A stretch of 9,175 bases of DNA, from contig CAYJGW010000075.1 in assembly GCA_964369425.1 (NCBI GenBank), positions 1 to 9,175 of the forward strand. Reading direction: 5' to 3'. This document shows positions 1 through 6,848 of this stretch, piece by piece. The translations under genes were made by a program, and so were the position numbers. Positions within the stretch are counted from its first letter, which is position 1; each line of letters starts with the position of its first letter. The notes below the pieces were generated by a model. That model was not told the DNA's origin and searched no databases. It worked only from the letters and a program-made list of their open reading frames with translations. The stretch comes from CAUPWF01 sp964369425 (GTDB taxonomy: Bacteria; Bacillota; Clostridia; Lachnospirales; Lachnospiraceae).

Positions 1-145
1 CCTTTTTATATTGAACTTTATTCTTATTCCCCCAAACGAGACGCTCTTTCATTGTGAGCGGCTTATCTGTGTTCAATTTAAATTGTTTTGAAACTTGATT
101 TACGGTTATCGCAACTCTACTATTATCCATCGCTAAGTTTGTCAT
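1..145 (-). CDS. ABC transporter ATP-binding protein, N-terminal fragment (Wzt/RgpD/TagH-like, polysaccharide export)
   Basis: An open frame starts at an ATG (143-145), 39 bases after the stop of the double glycosyltransferase gene, and runs off the left edge of the window after 48 codons. The visible protein begins MTNLAMDNSRVAITV and continues with VSKQFKLNTDKP and MKERL. This pattern, a first beta strand followed by 'VSKxFKL' and a '(S/T)(L/M)KERL' segment, is how ATPases of polysaccharide and teichoic-acid ABC exporters (Wzt, RgpD, TagH) usually begin. In that family the Walker A motif follows about 20-30 residues later, so it lies outside the window and ATP binding is not shown directly. 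No matching permease (Wzm/RgpC type) is upstream in the window; it may lie to the left or elsewhere. A second ATG at codon 6 (128-130) is an alternative start. The family call rests on recall of N-terminal sequence only. Confidence 0.7.
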   Translation of the reverse strand, partial: MTNLAMDNSRVAITVNQVSKQFKLNTDKPLTMKERLVWGNKNKVQYKK

Positions 146-163
146 AGTAAAAACTTCTTACTA
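145..163 (-). promoter_or_regulatory. Short inverted repeat between an SD-like sequence and the ABC ATPase start codon
   Basis: On the coding strand TAGTAA (158-163) and TTACTA (145-150) are complementary, with a 7-base loop. The stem reaches the first base of the ATG. The best SD-like sequence, AAAGGAAGG (166-174), is 20 bases upstream of the ATG, too far for normal use, and there is no ATG, GTG or TTG at the usual distance from it. A weaker AGAAG (154-158) has good spacing but lies in the loop and stem. The hairpin could shorten the effective spacing or limit initiation. The stem is short and AT-rich, so this is a tentative site. Confidence 0.3.
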
Positions 164-184
164 TACCTTCCTTTCTATTCTGAG

Positions 185-2347
185 TTATCCTCTAAGCGCT
201 CTTTCTTCTGGTGTTTCTTCACTTAAGAAAAACGCCATATTTTTTGATAGATTTATGTTATAAAAAGGATCTTTTTTAATTAAATCCCCCCACTTCTTAT
301 ACATAAACTCTTGTTCCCATACAAATCGTTCGTATTTTTCACCCGATTCATCTAGCCCCCTTGACTTTGACTCGTAATGTTTCAATTCCACTTGCTGTAA
401 ACATATGTTATAATACCCTTTTTCTAATAATTCTAAGTTAAAGTCCACATCATTATAAGCTACTTTCAACTCTTCATTTAGACCATTTACTTCCCAGTAT
501 TTCTTTTTTGATACCATTAAGCACGCTGCTGTAACTGCCGCATAATTATACGGTACTTTCAGACGCCCATACAATCCAATCTCTTTCTTTCTCGCATTAA
601 CATAGGCATGCGAGGCCACTCCCAGTCCAAGTATAACTCCTGCATGTTGAACAGTCATATCCGGATAATATAACTTCGCACCTACTGCACCAACGTGATT
701 TTGCATTGCATAGCCAACCATTCGTTCCAACCAATTAGTACTTATAATTTCCGTATCATTATTAAGAAGCATAATATACTCTCCATTTGCTTCTTCTACT
801 GCTCTATTATTTAGAAATGCATAATTAAACTCCATCTCAATTCGCATAACTTTAAAATTAGAATGTTCTTTTTTATACTTTTCAAACAAGTCAAAAGATG
901 ATTGTTCTTCACTACCATTATCAACTACAATAACTTCATAATTTTTATAACTAGTTCTACTGTACAATGAGTCCAAACACGTTTCTAGTGTTTTTGAATG
1001 ATCTCTTGTTGGTATAACTATCGTAATTGACGGTTCTTTTTCGTACAGATAATTTATTTTAAAGTGGTTAGATATTGTTTCTTTTTCCACAATTGCACTA
1101 ATTCCCCTACGCTTCAGTGCATTTTCCACGGCCAACTTTCCTCTATCAACAGCATACGATTTTTCAGATATCGCCATTGAAGTAGAGCCTTCTACTTTTC
1201 TCCAATGATATAGAATCTTTGGGATATGCGCTATCTTTTTTGTATTTTCTGTTACTTTCAAAAACAAATCATAGTCTTGAGCGCCTTCTACTCCAGTTGC
1301 AAATCCACCAACACTTTTTATTTTCTCAGTTCTAATTACTGTAAAATGACAAATATAGTTATTACTCAACAATGTATCCGGAGAAAAATCTGGTTTAAAG
1401 TGTGGTTCACACCTTTGTCCATCTAAATCCAGTTTATCTTCATCACTATACACAAAATCTACCGTCTTATCAGCGTTTAATACTTTTACAACTTCATATA
1501 AAGCATCTTTTGTCAAAACATCGTCATTATCTAATAATGCACAAAATTCTCCTTTTGCTATTTCAAGTGCTGAATTACTTGCTTTTGAAATATGTCCATT
1601 TTGTTCACGATATACAACACGAACTCTTTTATCCAATTGTTCATATTTTTTCAAAGTATTAATTGTTTCTTCTTTTGTAGAGCAATCATCTGCTATACAG
1701 ATTTCAAAGTTTTGATACTGTTGATTAAGAACGGAATCTAGACATTCGCTCAAAAACTTTTCTCCTATATTATATACAGGAATTATAATCGATATGAGCG
1801 GCTCATAGGTAAACGCTTGCCAGTTTTTTTCTCTGTTATTATTCTTCAACCAAAACAAATACTCTCTTTTCACCATAGGATGTAAAAAACTTGGCATTTT
1901 GAAGTATCTAATTGTTGCTTTAATATATCGCCCACACAAACTTGGTGGCACAAGAAATTTATGCTCTCTCCACATAAATGCAATGCTCCGTTTAATAAAC
2001 ACTCCTAATTTTCTAGCCTTTAGTAAGTAGGGTCTCACCATGCAGTTAACTTTATTAGCAACTCTCTTTACAAATGAATTTGTTATCTCCTTGCTATAGA
2101 GCGTTCTTCCATCGCTTTGTGCCTTTATTTTGATACAAATTAATTTTCCACCTTTTGGTAAGGCAGCTGTTACCATAACTCCACTATCGCTTTTTATTGT
2201 CTCATATTGTATTACTTTATCATCACAAAGCACTTCAATATCCTCGTTATCAATAGATACTCCTCTATAAACTTCTAATTTAGGTCTATTTATTCCAGAT
2301 ATATATATTTCCAATTTATTGTCAAATTCTTTCTCTTGTAGTTTCAT
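185..2347 (-). CDS. Tandem-domain GT2 glycosyltransferase (720 aa)
   Basis: This is a cytoplasmic or membrane-associated enzyme expected to extend a surface polysaccharide from nucleotide-sugar donors. Residues 1-90 look like a beta-rich accessory domain, and 91-180 are basic and probably helical. GT-A domain 1 (about 184-420) begins PLISIIIPVYN and carries DNDD at 273-276 as the metal/nucleotide motif, the acceptor-side EGAQDYDL at 354-361 and HWR at 381-383. GT-A domain 2 (about 439-660) begins PSITIVIPTRD and has NNDT at 529-532, QHAG at 567-570 and NDVDFNLEL at 632-640. The layout resembles RfbC-like and rhamnan-type double glycosyltransferases, which often add two different linkages. Both active sites look intact. 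The ATG at 2345-2347 has only a weak purine-rich SD (AGAAAG). A strong promoter lies just upstream, and the probable ABC ATPase gene follows after 39 bases, so the two may form a sub-operon. Donor and acceptor are unknown. Confidence 0.9.
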   Translation of the reverse strand: MKLQEKEFDNKLEIYISGINRPKLEVYRGVSIDNEDIEVLCDDKVIQYETIKSDSGVMVTAALPKGGKLICIKIKAQSDGRTLYSKEITNSFVKRVANKVNCMVRPYLLKARKLGVFIKRSIAFMWREHKFLVPPSLCGRYIKATIRYFKMPSFLHPMVKREYLFWLKNNNREKNWQAFTYEPLISIIIPVYNIGEKFLSECLDSVLNQQYQNFEICIADDCSTKEETINTLKKYEQLDKRVRVVYREQNGHISKASNSALEIAKGEFCALLDNDDVLTKDALYEVVKVLNADKTVDFVYSDEDKLDLDGQRCEPHFKPDFSPDTLLSNNYICHFTVIRTEKIKSVGGFATGVEGAQDYDLFLKVTENTKKIAHIPKILYHWRKVEGSTSMAISEKSYAVDRGKLAVENALKRRGISAIVEKETISNHFKINYLYEKEPSITIVIPTRDHSKTLETCLDSLYSRTSYKNYEVIVVDNGSEEQSSFDLFEKYKKEHSNFKVMRIEMEFNYAFLNNRAVEEANGEYIMLLNNDTEIISTNWLERMVGYAMQNHVGAVGAKLYYPDMTVQHAGVILGLGVASHAYVNARKKEIGLYGRLKVPYNYAAVTAACLMVSKKKYWEVNGLNEELKVAYNDVDFNLELLEKGYYNICLQQVELKHYESKSRGLDESGEKYERFVWEQEFMYKKWGDLIKKDPFYNINLSKNMAFFLSEETPEERALRG

Positions 2348-2370
2348 CGCATTTTCTACTTTCTTGATTT

Positions 2371-2389
2371 AATCACTTTCATAATCACT
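2371..2389 (-). repeat. Two direct AGTGATT repeats just downstream of the promoter
   Basis: On the coding strand AGTGATT occurs at 2383-2389 and again at 2371-2377, a 12-base period that places both copies between the -10 box and the start codon, across the expected transcription start. A reversed half-site, ATCACT, occurs upstream at about 2432-2437. This could be an operator for a regulator, but seven-base repeats in AT-rich DNA also arise by chance. Confidence 0.25.
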
Positions 2390-2390
2390 C

Positions 2391-2419
2391 ATCATACTCT
2401 ATAGCATTACAAATGTCAA
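2391..2419 (-). promoter_or_regulatory. Consensus sigma-A promoter upstream of the 720-aa glycosyltransferase
   Basis: The coding strand has TTGACA (2414-2419, perfect -35), a spacer of exactly 17 bases (2397-2413), and TATGAT (2391-2396, five of six bases of the -10 consensus). Transcription would start near 2384, giving a 5' leader of about 37 bases before the ATG at 2347. It lies in the only sizeable intergenic region of the window (2348-2453, 106 bases), between the large membrane protein and the double glycosyltransferase. No hairpin plus T-tract is visible upstream of it, so read-through from the upstream genes probably also occurs. Confidence 0.8.
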
Positions 2420-2453
2420 GTTCTAGTCGTTAGTGATGAATATTCTTTATCAA

Positions 2454-4898
2454 CTATTTATAACTCACTTTATAAATATGATATCCATCTTGCTGATCAT
2501 AATGAATCAAATCCGTATACAGTTCTATTGTATCAATATTTATTTCACTCTTTGAAACAATATATTTAACATTCCATAAATCAATATCCTGTTCGCTTAA
2601 GTTGACTGTTACTTGATCCATATGCCCCAGCTCAAAATTACTTGATTCATTATCTGTAAGTTTCACTGTAATATGTGCATAACGATTGTATATCTCTTCG
2701 TATAACCTTTCTTGGTCAAGAGGATAAAACAAATCAAACCGTGGTGGGTAGCTTAACACATTTAAACACTCTACTCCTTGTGAATTAACATACTTAGACA
2801 TTATCCAATCATCTAATGTCATCCAGTTTCCTTCTTCACACTCATCTATCGCACGAATTTCTTGTGCAATGGATGTATCTTGCATAATACCTATACCATA
2901 ATTAATAGGAATCATATTTAGGCTGCATATCAATGCAAATACACTCCAGAAGAAGAAATATGTCTTCTTGTATCCAAAGAACAATAGATTCCCAAACAAA
3001 AAAACTAATAGAAGCATAATAAACGAAGCTATAATACCTAGTTCCTCAAACACATACTCACTATTAACATAACCAAACACAAAAAATCCCATTATGCATA
3101 TATTAAACAATATAATTTTACTTTTAATCGCAAGATATTTTCCTGCTTCAATTTTCTTCATATGATCTGCTTGCAAGATGAGTAAAATCACACAAGCCAG
3201 TCCATATATTGTAAATGTTCTTGCTCCTATAGAATAACTAAAGCCACTTATCTTCGTGAGCCATAGTGGCATTCCTAAAAATATATAGATAAACAAAATA
3301 GATGTCATAACCTGTAATGTTATGATAATTTTATTTTTCATCATATTTTTAAAATCAAATAAAAATATGATGAACGGAAGTGGATAAAGTGCCAGATATG
3401 CTGAATTTTCTGAATTATTCAGCATAGCTACATCCTGATGTGGCGTGATTGGCATCATCAAGTAATGAAATAAATATTCTACACTCAAGTCCCCTCCCAC
3501 ACTCTCTCGTTTTCCTGGATAAACAGTTTTCATGATAGCCTCTAAGTTTTCTCTTTGAGAAAAATAATGGCATAAATACACAATTAAACTCCATGCTATA
3601 ACACTTGCTATATATATTAAGTCTGTTCTAGCAAACTTTACTTTTTTATTCTTAATAAATAACACTAATACTAACACAATTGAAACATACACCATTGGAA
3701 CATCCCAAGCCGGATAGACACTAATAACATAAGTTGGTAAGAGACAAGCTAATACAACCGAGCAAATTATCTTACCTCTTATTCTCACGCTTACAAAAAA
3801 GTAATAAAATGCAACAACTATCGCTATCGAACTTCCCACTGTTTCTGGGCCCCACCACCATAAATTCTCTGGTGCAAAGCATATGATAAATGTAGACACC
3901 AACGATATCCACTTTTTTTTAGGTAGCAGTATATCTACAAATAAATATACTGCTATTCCTGCTATCAAATATGGCATCAATGTATAAAATGCAAATGCAT
4001 TTACATTGGGCAAAAATGCAAATCCCCAATTTTGAGGTTGAACATAAAAAGCAATCATTTCCTGCCAGTTGGTTAATCCCATGTTTTCTTCAGTCATATT
4101 GTGAAACAATGTGTTAATCCCAAGCCACTCATCTGAACGAATCCCTCGCGACTCACCAAGCATAACAGGGTCTAAACTTGATATATTTCCACCAATCACC
4201 ATGTTATATTGTTCCATATGACTTATATTTAACCCAAAAACTACCATACTGGCAAAAACTATAACCATAACCAAAATAATATATTTATTTAGAATTTCTT
4301 CATTTTTTCTATTAATCAAACTTTCTATCCGAAATATCATCGCTCCAATTTTCTCTTTTTTTAAATATATAAAAATTGTTAGGGCAAAAATCACCATCAT
4401 CTGTATAGCTGTATCTGCTATTGAGATTTTCGTCATTTCAAGATCTATTTTCGAAACGCCCCCACTTAATATTTGCTCAACCTCTACATCAGCATTCTCA
4501 CTTGTAATTACAATTCTAAAGCTATCGCCTGTTTCACCCTTTAAATAAAAACGCTTTGCTTGCTCCCCCATCGCAAAATTACTAGAAAGCAGTAGTTTAT
4601 TTTCATCTTCATCTTGGTATATTTCTACAGTCATGGCTCCATTGATTGCTTCTTTTATTTCTACATAAAGTACATTCGCTTGACCTACACATATCAAATC
4701 CGTAACGGTCTTGCCGTTATCTACATACTCAGCTGTAATTTCCACATCACTTAAAGTCTCTTCCATAATTGCTAAATTAAAATCTATTGGATTCGTCAAT
4801 GCTTGTATTCCGAGAGAAAGAAAAAAACTAAAAACAATAGTACCTAAAACTATTACTACATTCCACTCTCCTTTTTTACCATCAAATATTTTTTTCAT
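2454..4898 (-). CDS. Large polytopic GT-C/YfhO-like membrane glycosyltransferase (814 aa)
   Basis: Probably transfers a sugar from a polyprenyl-phosphate donor to a glycan on the outer membrane face. Numbering is from the ATG at 4896-4898. One membrane segment (about 13-33) is followed by a soluble beta-rich domain (34-160), then a second segment (162-179) and roughly a dozen more (205-225 and between about 303 and 665). A C-terminal soluble domain covers 666-814. The loop after the third segment holds SRGIRSDEWL (250-259); an acidic DE pair in the first large outer loop is typical of GT-C catalytic sites. Other likely family motifs are WWWGPETVG (347-355) and YPGKRESVGG (460-469). The chosen ATG lies 4 bases after the DUF2304 stop; the frame stays open to an ATG at 4934 and a TTG at 4943, but these overlap the upstream gene and have poor SD sites. 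Adjacent GacI-like and GacJ-like genes support the role. GacL-like or YfhO-like is inference; a polymerase role is possible. Confidence 0.72.
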   Translation of the reverse strand: MKKIFDGKKGEWNVVIVLGTIVFSFFLSLGIQALTNPIDFNLAIMEETLSDVEITAEYVDNGKTVTDLICVGQANVLYVEIKEAINGAMTVEIYQDEDENKLLLSSNFAMGEQAKRFYLKGETGDSFRIVITSENADVEVEQILSGGVSKIDLEMTKISIADTAIQMMVIFALTIFIYLKKEKIGAMIFRIESLINRKNEEILNKYIILVMVIVFASMVVFGLNISHMEQYNMVIGGNISSLDPVMLGESRGIRSDEWLGINTLFHNMTEENMGLTNWQEMIAFYVQPQNWGFAFLPNVNAFAFYTLMPYLIAGIAVYLFVDILLPKKKWISLVSTFIICFAPENLWWWGPETVGSSIAIVVAFYYFFVSVRIRGKIICSVVLACLLPTYVISVYPAWDVPMVYVSIVLVLVLFIKNKKVKFARTDLIYIASVIAWSLIVYLCHYFSQRENLEAIMKTVYPGKRESVGGDLSVEYLFHYLMMPITPHQDVAMLNNSENSAYLALYPLPFIIFLFDFKNMMKNKIIITLQVMTSILFIYIFLGMPLWLTKISGFSYSIGARTFTIYGLACVILLILQADHMKKIEAGKYLAIKSKIILFNICIMGFFVFGYVNSEYVFEELGIIASFIMLLLVFLFGNLLFFGYKKTYFFFWSVFALICSLNMIPINYGIGIMQDTSIAQEIRAIDECEEGNWMTLDDWIMSKYVNSQGVECLNVLSYPPRFDLFYPLDQERLYEEIYNRYAHITVKLTDNESSNFELGHMDQVTVNLSEQDIDLWNVKYIVSKSEINIDTIELYTDLIHYDQQDGYHIYKVSYK

Positions 4899-4902
4899 AG
4901 TA

Positions 4903-5271
4903 CTAATCTTCTGTGAAGTCCTTTCCTCTATCATATTCTTCAACTTTTTGTTTAATCATTGAAACTTCTTGAATAAGCATGGTTATTTTTCTTCTTTGCG
5001 TAGAACAAATTATTGTAAGTGCCATCGCAACCAACAATAACAAACCTACTACGATAGCAATCATTAAACTCGCTATTGTTTCAAACCCTAATACATTTGC
5101 ACACCAACTAAAAAATTTTGAGAAGAAAACAGGAATTAAAACTATAATTGAAACGCAATACCACAGAAGTGAATACTTGATTATTAACATTCCTTTTTTT
5201 ACTACATAGGATGTAACCAGTATTAAAATTATTGAAAATATAATTAAGGTAATATTTAAATTGAATGGCAT
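4903..5271 (-). CDS. DUF2304 small membrane protein, GacJ-like partner of the polyprenyl-phosphate glycosyltransferase
   Basis: A 122-residue protein with three predicted membrane segments (about 4-21, 33-50 and 67-89) and a charged cytoplasmic tail with coiled-coil character (93-113, including RRKITMLIQEV). Size, KYSLLWYCVSI around the second segment and the tail fit the DUF2304 family. Members are commonly encoded beside DPM1-type glycosyltransferases; the studied example, GacJ of the group A carbohydrate locus, associates with GacI and stimulates it. The ATG (5269-5271) lies inside the end of the upstream gene, overlapping it by 16 bases, which suggests translational coupling and matched amounts of the two proteins. 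A perfect AAGGAGG precedes it. The stop is 4 bases before the start of the large membrane protein gene. The family call is firm; the stimulating role is inferred from GacJ. Confidence 0.88.
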   Translation of the reverse strand: MPFNLNITLIIFSIILILVTSYVVKKGMLIIKYSLLWYCVSIIVLIPVFFSKFFSWCANVLGFETIASLMIAIVVGLLLLVAMALTIICSTQRRKITMLIQEVSMIKQKVEEYDRGKDFTED

Positions 5272-5984
5272 CCTTCATACCTCCTTGCTTTCACAACTAA
5301 GAGCGACAAGCACACATTCACCATATAATAGATAGTTTTCCACGCCCTAATCGATGATTGCCCCCCTTGTCTTTCACTCATTTCTACTGAAACTTCTTTT
5401 ACTTTATATCTTTTCTTCATTATTTCAGCAGTTGTAATTGGCTCTGGATACTCACTCGGGTAATCATTCGCGAACTCATTTATAATACTCTTTGAGCACG
5501 CTCTAAATCCTGAAGTTGTGTCTAATATTTTATATCCAGCTGCAAATTTCATGAATCCTGATATAATCCTTATCCCTACTCTTCTTGCAAATGATGATTG
5601 GAAGGTATCTATTTTTTTTACAAACCTTGAGCCTATTACCATATCAGCTTCCTTGTTGATTATTGGGTCTGTAATTGTTTTTACATATGCAACCTCATGT
5701 TGCCCATCTCCATCGTATTGAACTGCTATGTCGTACCCTCGTTCGTTTGCATATTTATACCCTGTTTGAACAGCTCCGCCAATGCCTAAGTTTTGAACCA
5801 AATCGATAACAGGCATATTGTGTTCGTGGCATATTCTACTTGTGTTATCTGTCGATCCATCATTGATAATAATTACATCGTAACTCACATTGTATTCTTT
5901 GTTATATTTCATGATTTTATTATAGGTATTTAATATATTCTCTTCTTCATTGTACGCAGGTATTATTAAAATTATTTTTTCCAT
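5256..5984 (-). CDS. GT2 polyprenyl-phosphate glycosyltransferase, DPM1/GacI-like (242 aa)
   Basis: Expected to transfer a sugar from a nucleotide donor to undecaprenyl phosphate on the cytoplasmic membrane face. The GT-A fold begins with IILIIPAYNEEENI (4-17), followed by NDGSTDNT (41-48), the QNLGIGGAVQTG segment (64-75), DGDGQH (91-96, metal and nucleotide binding), GSRF (118-121), DTTSGFRA (155-162) and RQGGQSSI (205-212). The set is characteristic of DPM1-like enzymes. A C-terminal hydrophobic stretch (about 216-233) probably anchors it to the membrane; the protein lacks the long multi-pass tail of some DPM1-like enzymes. The ATG at 5982-5984 has AAGGA (5992-5996) at 7-base spacing. It overlaps the DUF2304 gene by 16 bases, the GacI-GacJ arrangement. 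The sugar cannot be read from the sequence: GacI uses UDP-GlcNAc, whereas other members use GDP-mannose or UDP-glucose. Confidence 0.9.
   Translation of the reverse strand: MEKIILIIPAYNEEENILNTYNKIMKYNKEYNVSYDVIIINDGSTDNTSRICHEHNMPVIDLVQNLGIGGAVQTGYKYANERGYDIAVQYDGDGQHEVAYVKTITDPIINKEADMVIGSRFVKKIDTFQSSFARRVGIRIISGFMKFAAGYKILDTTSGFRACSKSIINEFANDYPSEYPEPITTAEIMKKRYKVKEVSVEMSERQGGQSSIRAWKTIYYMVNVCLSLLVVKARRYEGCHSI
5280..5286 (-). promoter_or_regulatory. Perfect Shine-Dalgarno (AAGGAGG) for the DUF2304 gene
   Basis: The coding strand reads AAGGAGG with 8 bases before the ATG at 5271. It lies within the last codons of the upstream glycosyltransferase gene and settles the overlapping start. It is the strongest ribosome binding site in the window, so the small membrane subunit is probably translated well in its own right and not only by coupling. 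Confidence 0.85.
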
Positions 5985-6020
5985 CTTATTTTCCTTATAC
6001 TATTCATCTATAGTTTATTC

Positions 6021-6803
6021 TTAAACCTTATTGCTTTTCTCCGATAGCGAGTAAGCTTTCATAAACTGCTTAGCTATTGGCACTGGCCAAAAACGCTTAA
6101 ACATTTCGTAATCTTCTTTTTGCCTTATGTTATCATTGATGATTTGAGTTGTAGTTGATTCTTCATGCACTCTATGTCCCATTAGCAAATGTCTTACAAA
6201 TACAAAACTTCCCTTTTCCTTACTTAACGTCTCCCATGCATGCCAATCTACATCACATTGAAACCCACAATCAAACAGCGGCATTGGAACTCGCTTCTTT
6301 ACAAAGGTTACTGCTGGGCAACAAATCGAGCACCCAAACATTAAACTTAGTCGTTTCCCCAACCTACTGTTTCCAGCAACAGCAATTGGAACTAACAACA
6401 GTCGTTTTATTCTCAAATTCACATTACTACTTTCATTCTTATTTCCTTTAATTTCATAGTAATCAGAAAATAAAATTATTGCATCTTCATTCTTTTTATA
6501 CGCTTTACTTATTTTCTCTGTATACCTTGGTTCATACCAATCATCTTGATGTGCCACTGTGACCAGTTCTGTATCTCCACACCTTACTGCAAAGTCGAAA
6601 TCTGCACCAATACCTTTTTTCTCTTGATTTACAATTATTTCTAATCCATATCGTATCGCAAGTTCAGAAATATATTCGTTCGGAGTTGATGTAGCAATCA
6701 CAACCCTACTTTTCACCGTTTGTTCGCATACGGATTGTATGCACTTTTCTAAATACTTCGATTCTTTGTAAGCTAAAACCACAAAAGTATGCAAGTTCCT
6801 CAT
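6021..6803 (-). CDS. GT2-family glycosyltransferase with HQDD motif (260 aa)
   Basis: Predicted cytoplasmic enzyme adding one sugar to a lipid-linked intermediate. It begins HTFVVLAYKESKYLEKCI (5-22), a GT2 first strand and helix in a less usual form (VVLAYKES instead of IPVYN). The position of the DxD motif is held by AHQDDWYEP (84-92), so the acidic pair is D87-D88. Further on are DVDWHAWE (184-191), a likely catalytic-base region, and HRVHEESTT (210-218). It has no membrane segments. The usual NDGS motif of the second strand is replaced by ATSTPNEY (37-44), a pattern seen in a subset of GT2 enzymes from polysaccharide clusters. The ATG (6801-6803) has a good SD. Spacing is 45 bases to the upstream gene and 36 to the downstream one, consistent with a single transcript. 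Substrate unknown. Confidence 0.85.
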   Translation of the reverse strand: MRNLHTFVVLAYKESKYLEKCIQSVCEQTVKSRVVIATSTPNEYISELAIRYGLEIIVNQEKKGIGADFDFAVRCGDTELVTVAHQDDWYEPRYTEKISKAYKKNEDAIILFSDYYEIKGNKNESSNVNLRIKRLLLVPIAVAGNSRLGKRLSLMFGCSICCPAVTFVKKRVPMPLFDCGFQCDVDWHAWETLSKEKGSFVFVRHLLMGHRVHEESTTTQIINDNIRQKEDYEMFKRFWPVPIAKQFMKAYSLSEKSNKV

Positions 6804-6809
6804 TTTATT

Positions 6810-6814
6810 CTCCT
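6810..6814 (-). promoter_or_regulatory. Shine-Dalgarno AGGAG for the HQDD glycosyltransferase
   Basis: The coding strand has GGTAGGAG ending 6 bases before the ATG at 6803, which supports that start. It sits in a 45-base intergenic gap in which I see no convincing -35/-10 pair or terminator. Confidence 0.75.
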
Positions 6815-6848
6815 ACCTTTTTTATAGATATCCTTTATTGTACCTTCT

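Noticed and set aside
1226..1662. Plus-strand open frames within the 720-aa gene
   Set aside because: Compositional shadows of the minus-strand glycosyltransferase; low-complexity proteins with no recognisable domain.
2420..2453. Intrinsic terminator after the large membrane protein gene
   Set aside because: A small palindrome (GAATATTC) is present, but there is no G+C-rich stem and no following T-tract on the coding strand.
2454..4898. Wzy-type polymerase call for the 814-aa protein
   Set aside because: Wzy proteins are usually about half this length and lack the two large outer domains; the DE loop motif and the GacI/GacJ-like neighbours fit GT-C/YfhO-like better, though a polymerase role is not fully excluded.
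6804..6848. Possible promoter (TATAAA-like) before the HQDD glycosyltransferase
   Set aside because: No acceptable -35 hexamer at 16-18 bases; AT-rich leader sequence explains the match.
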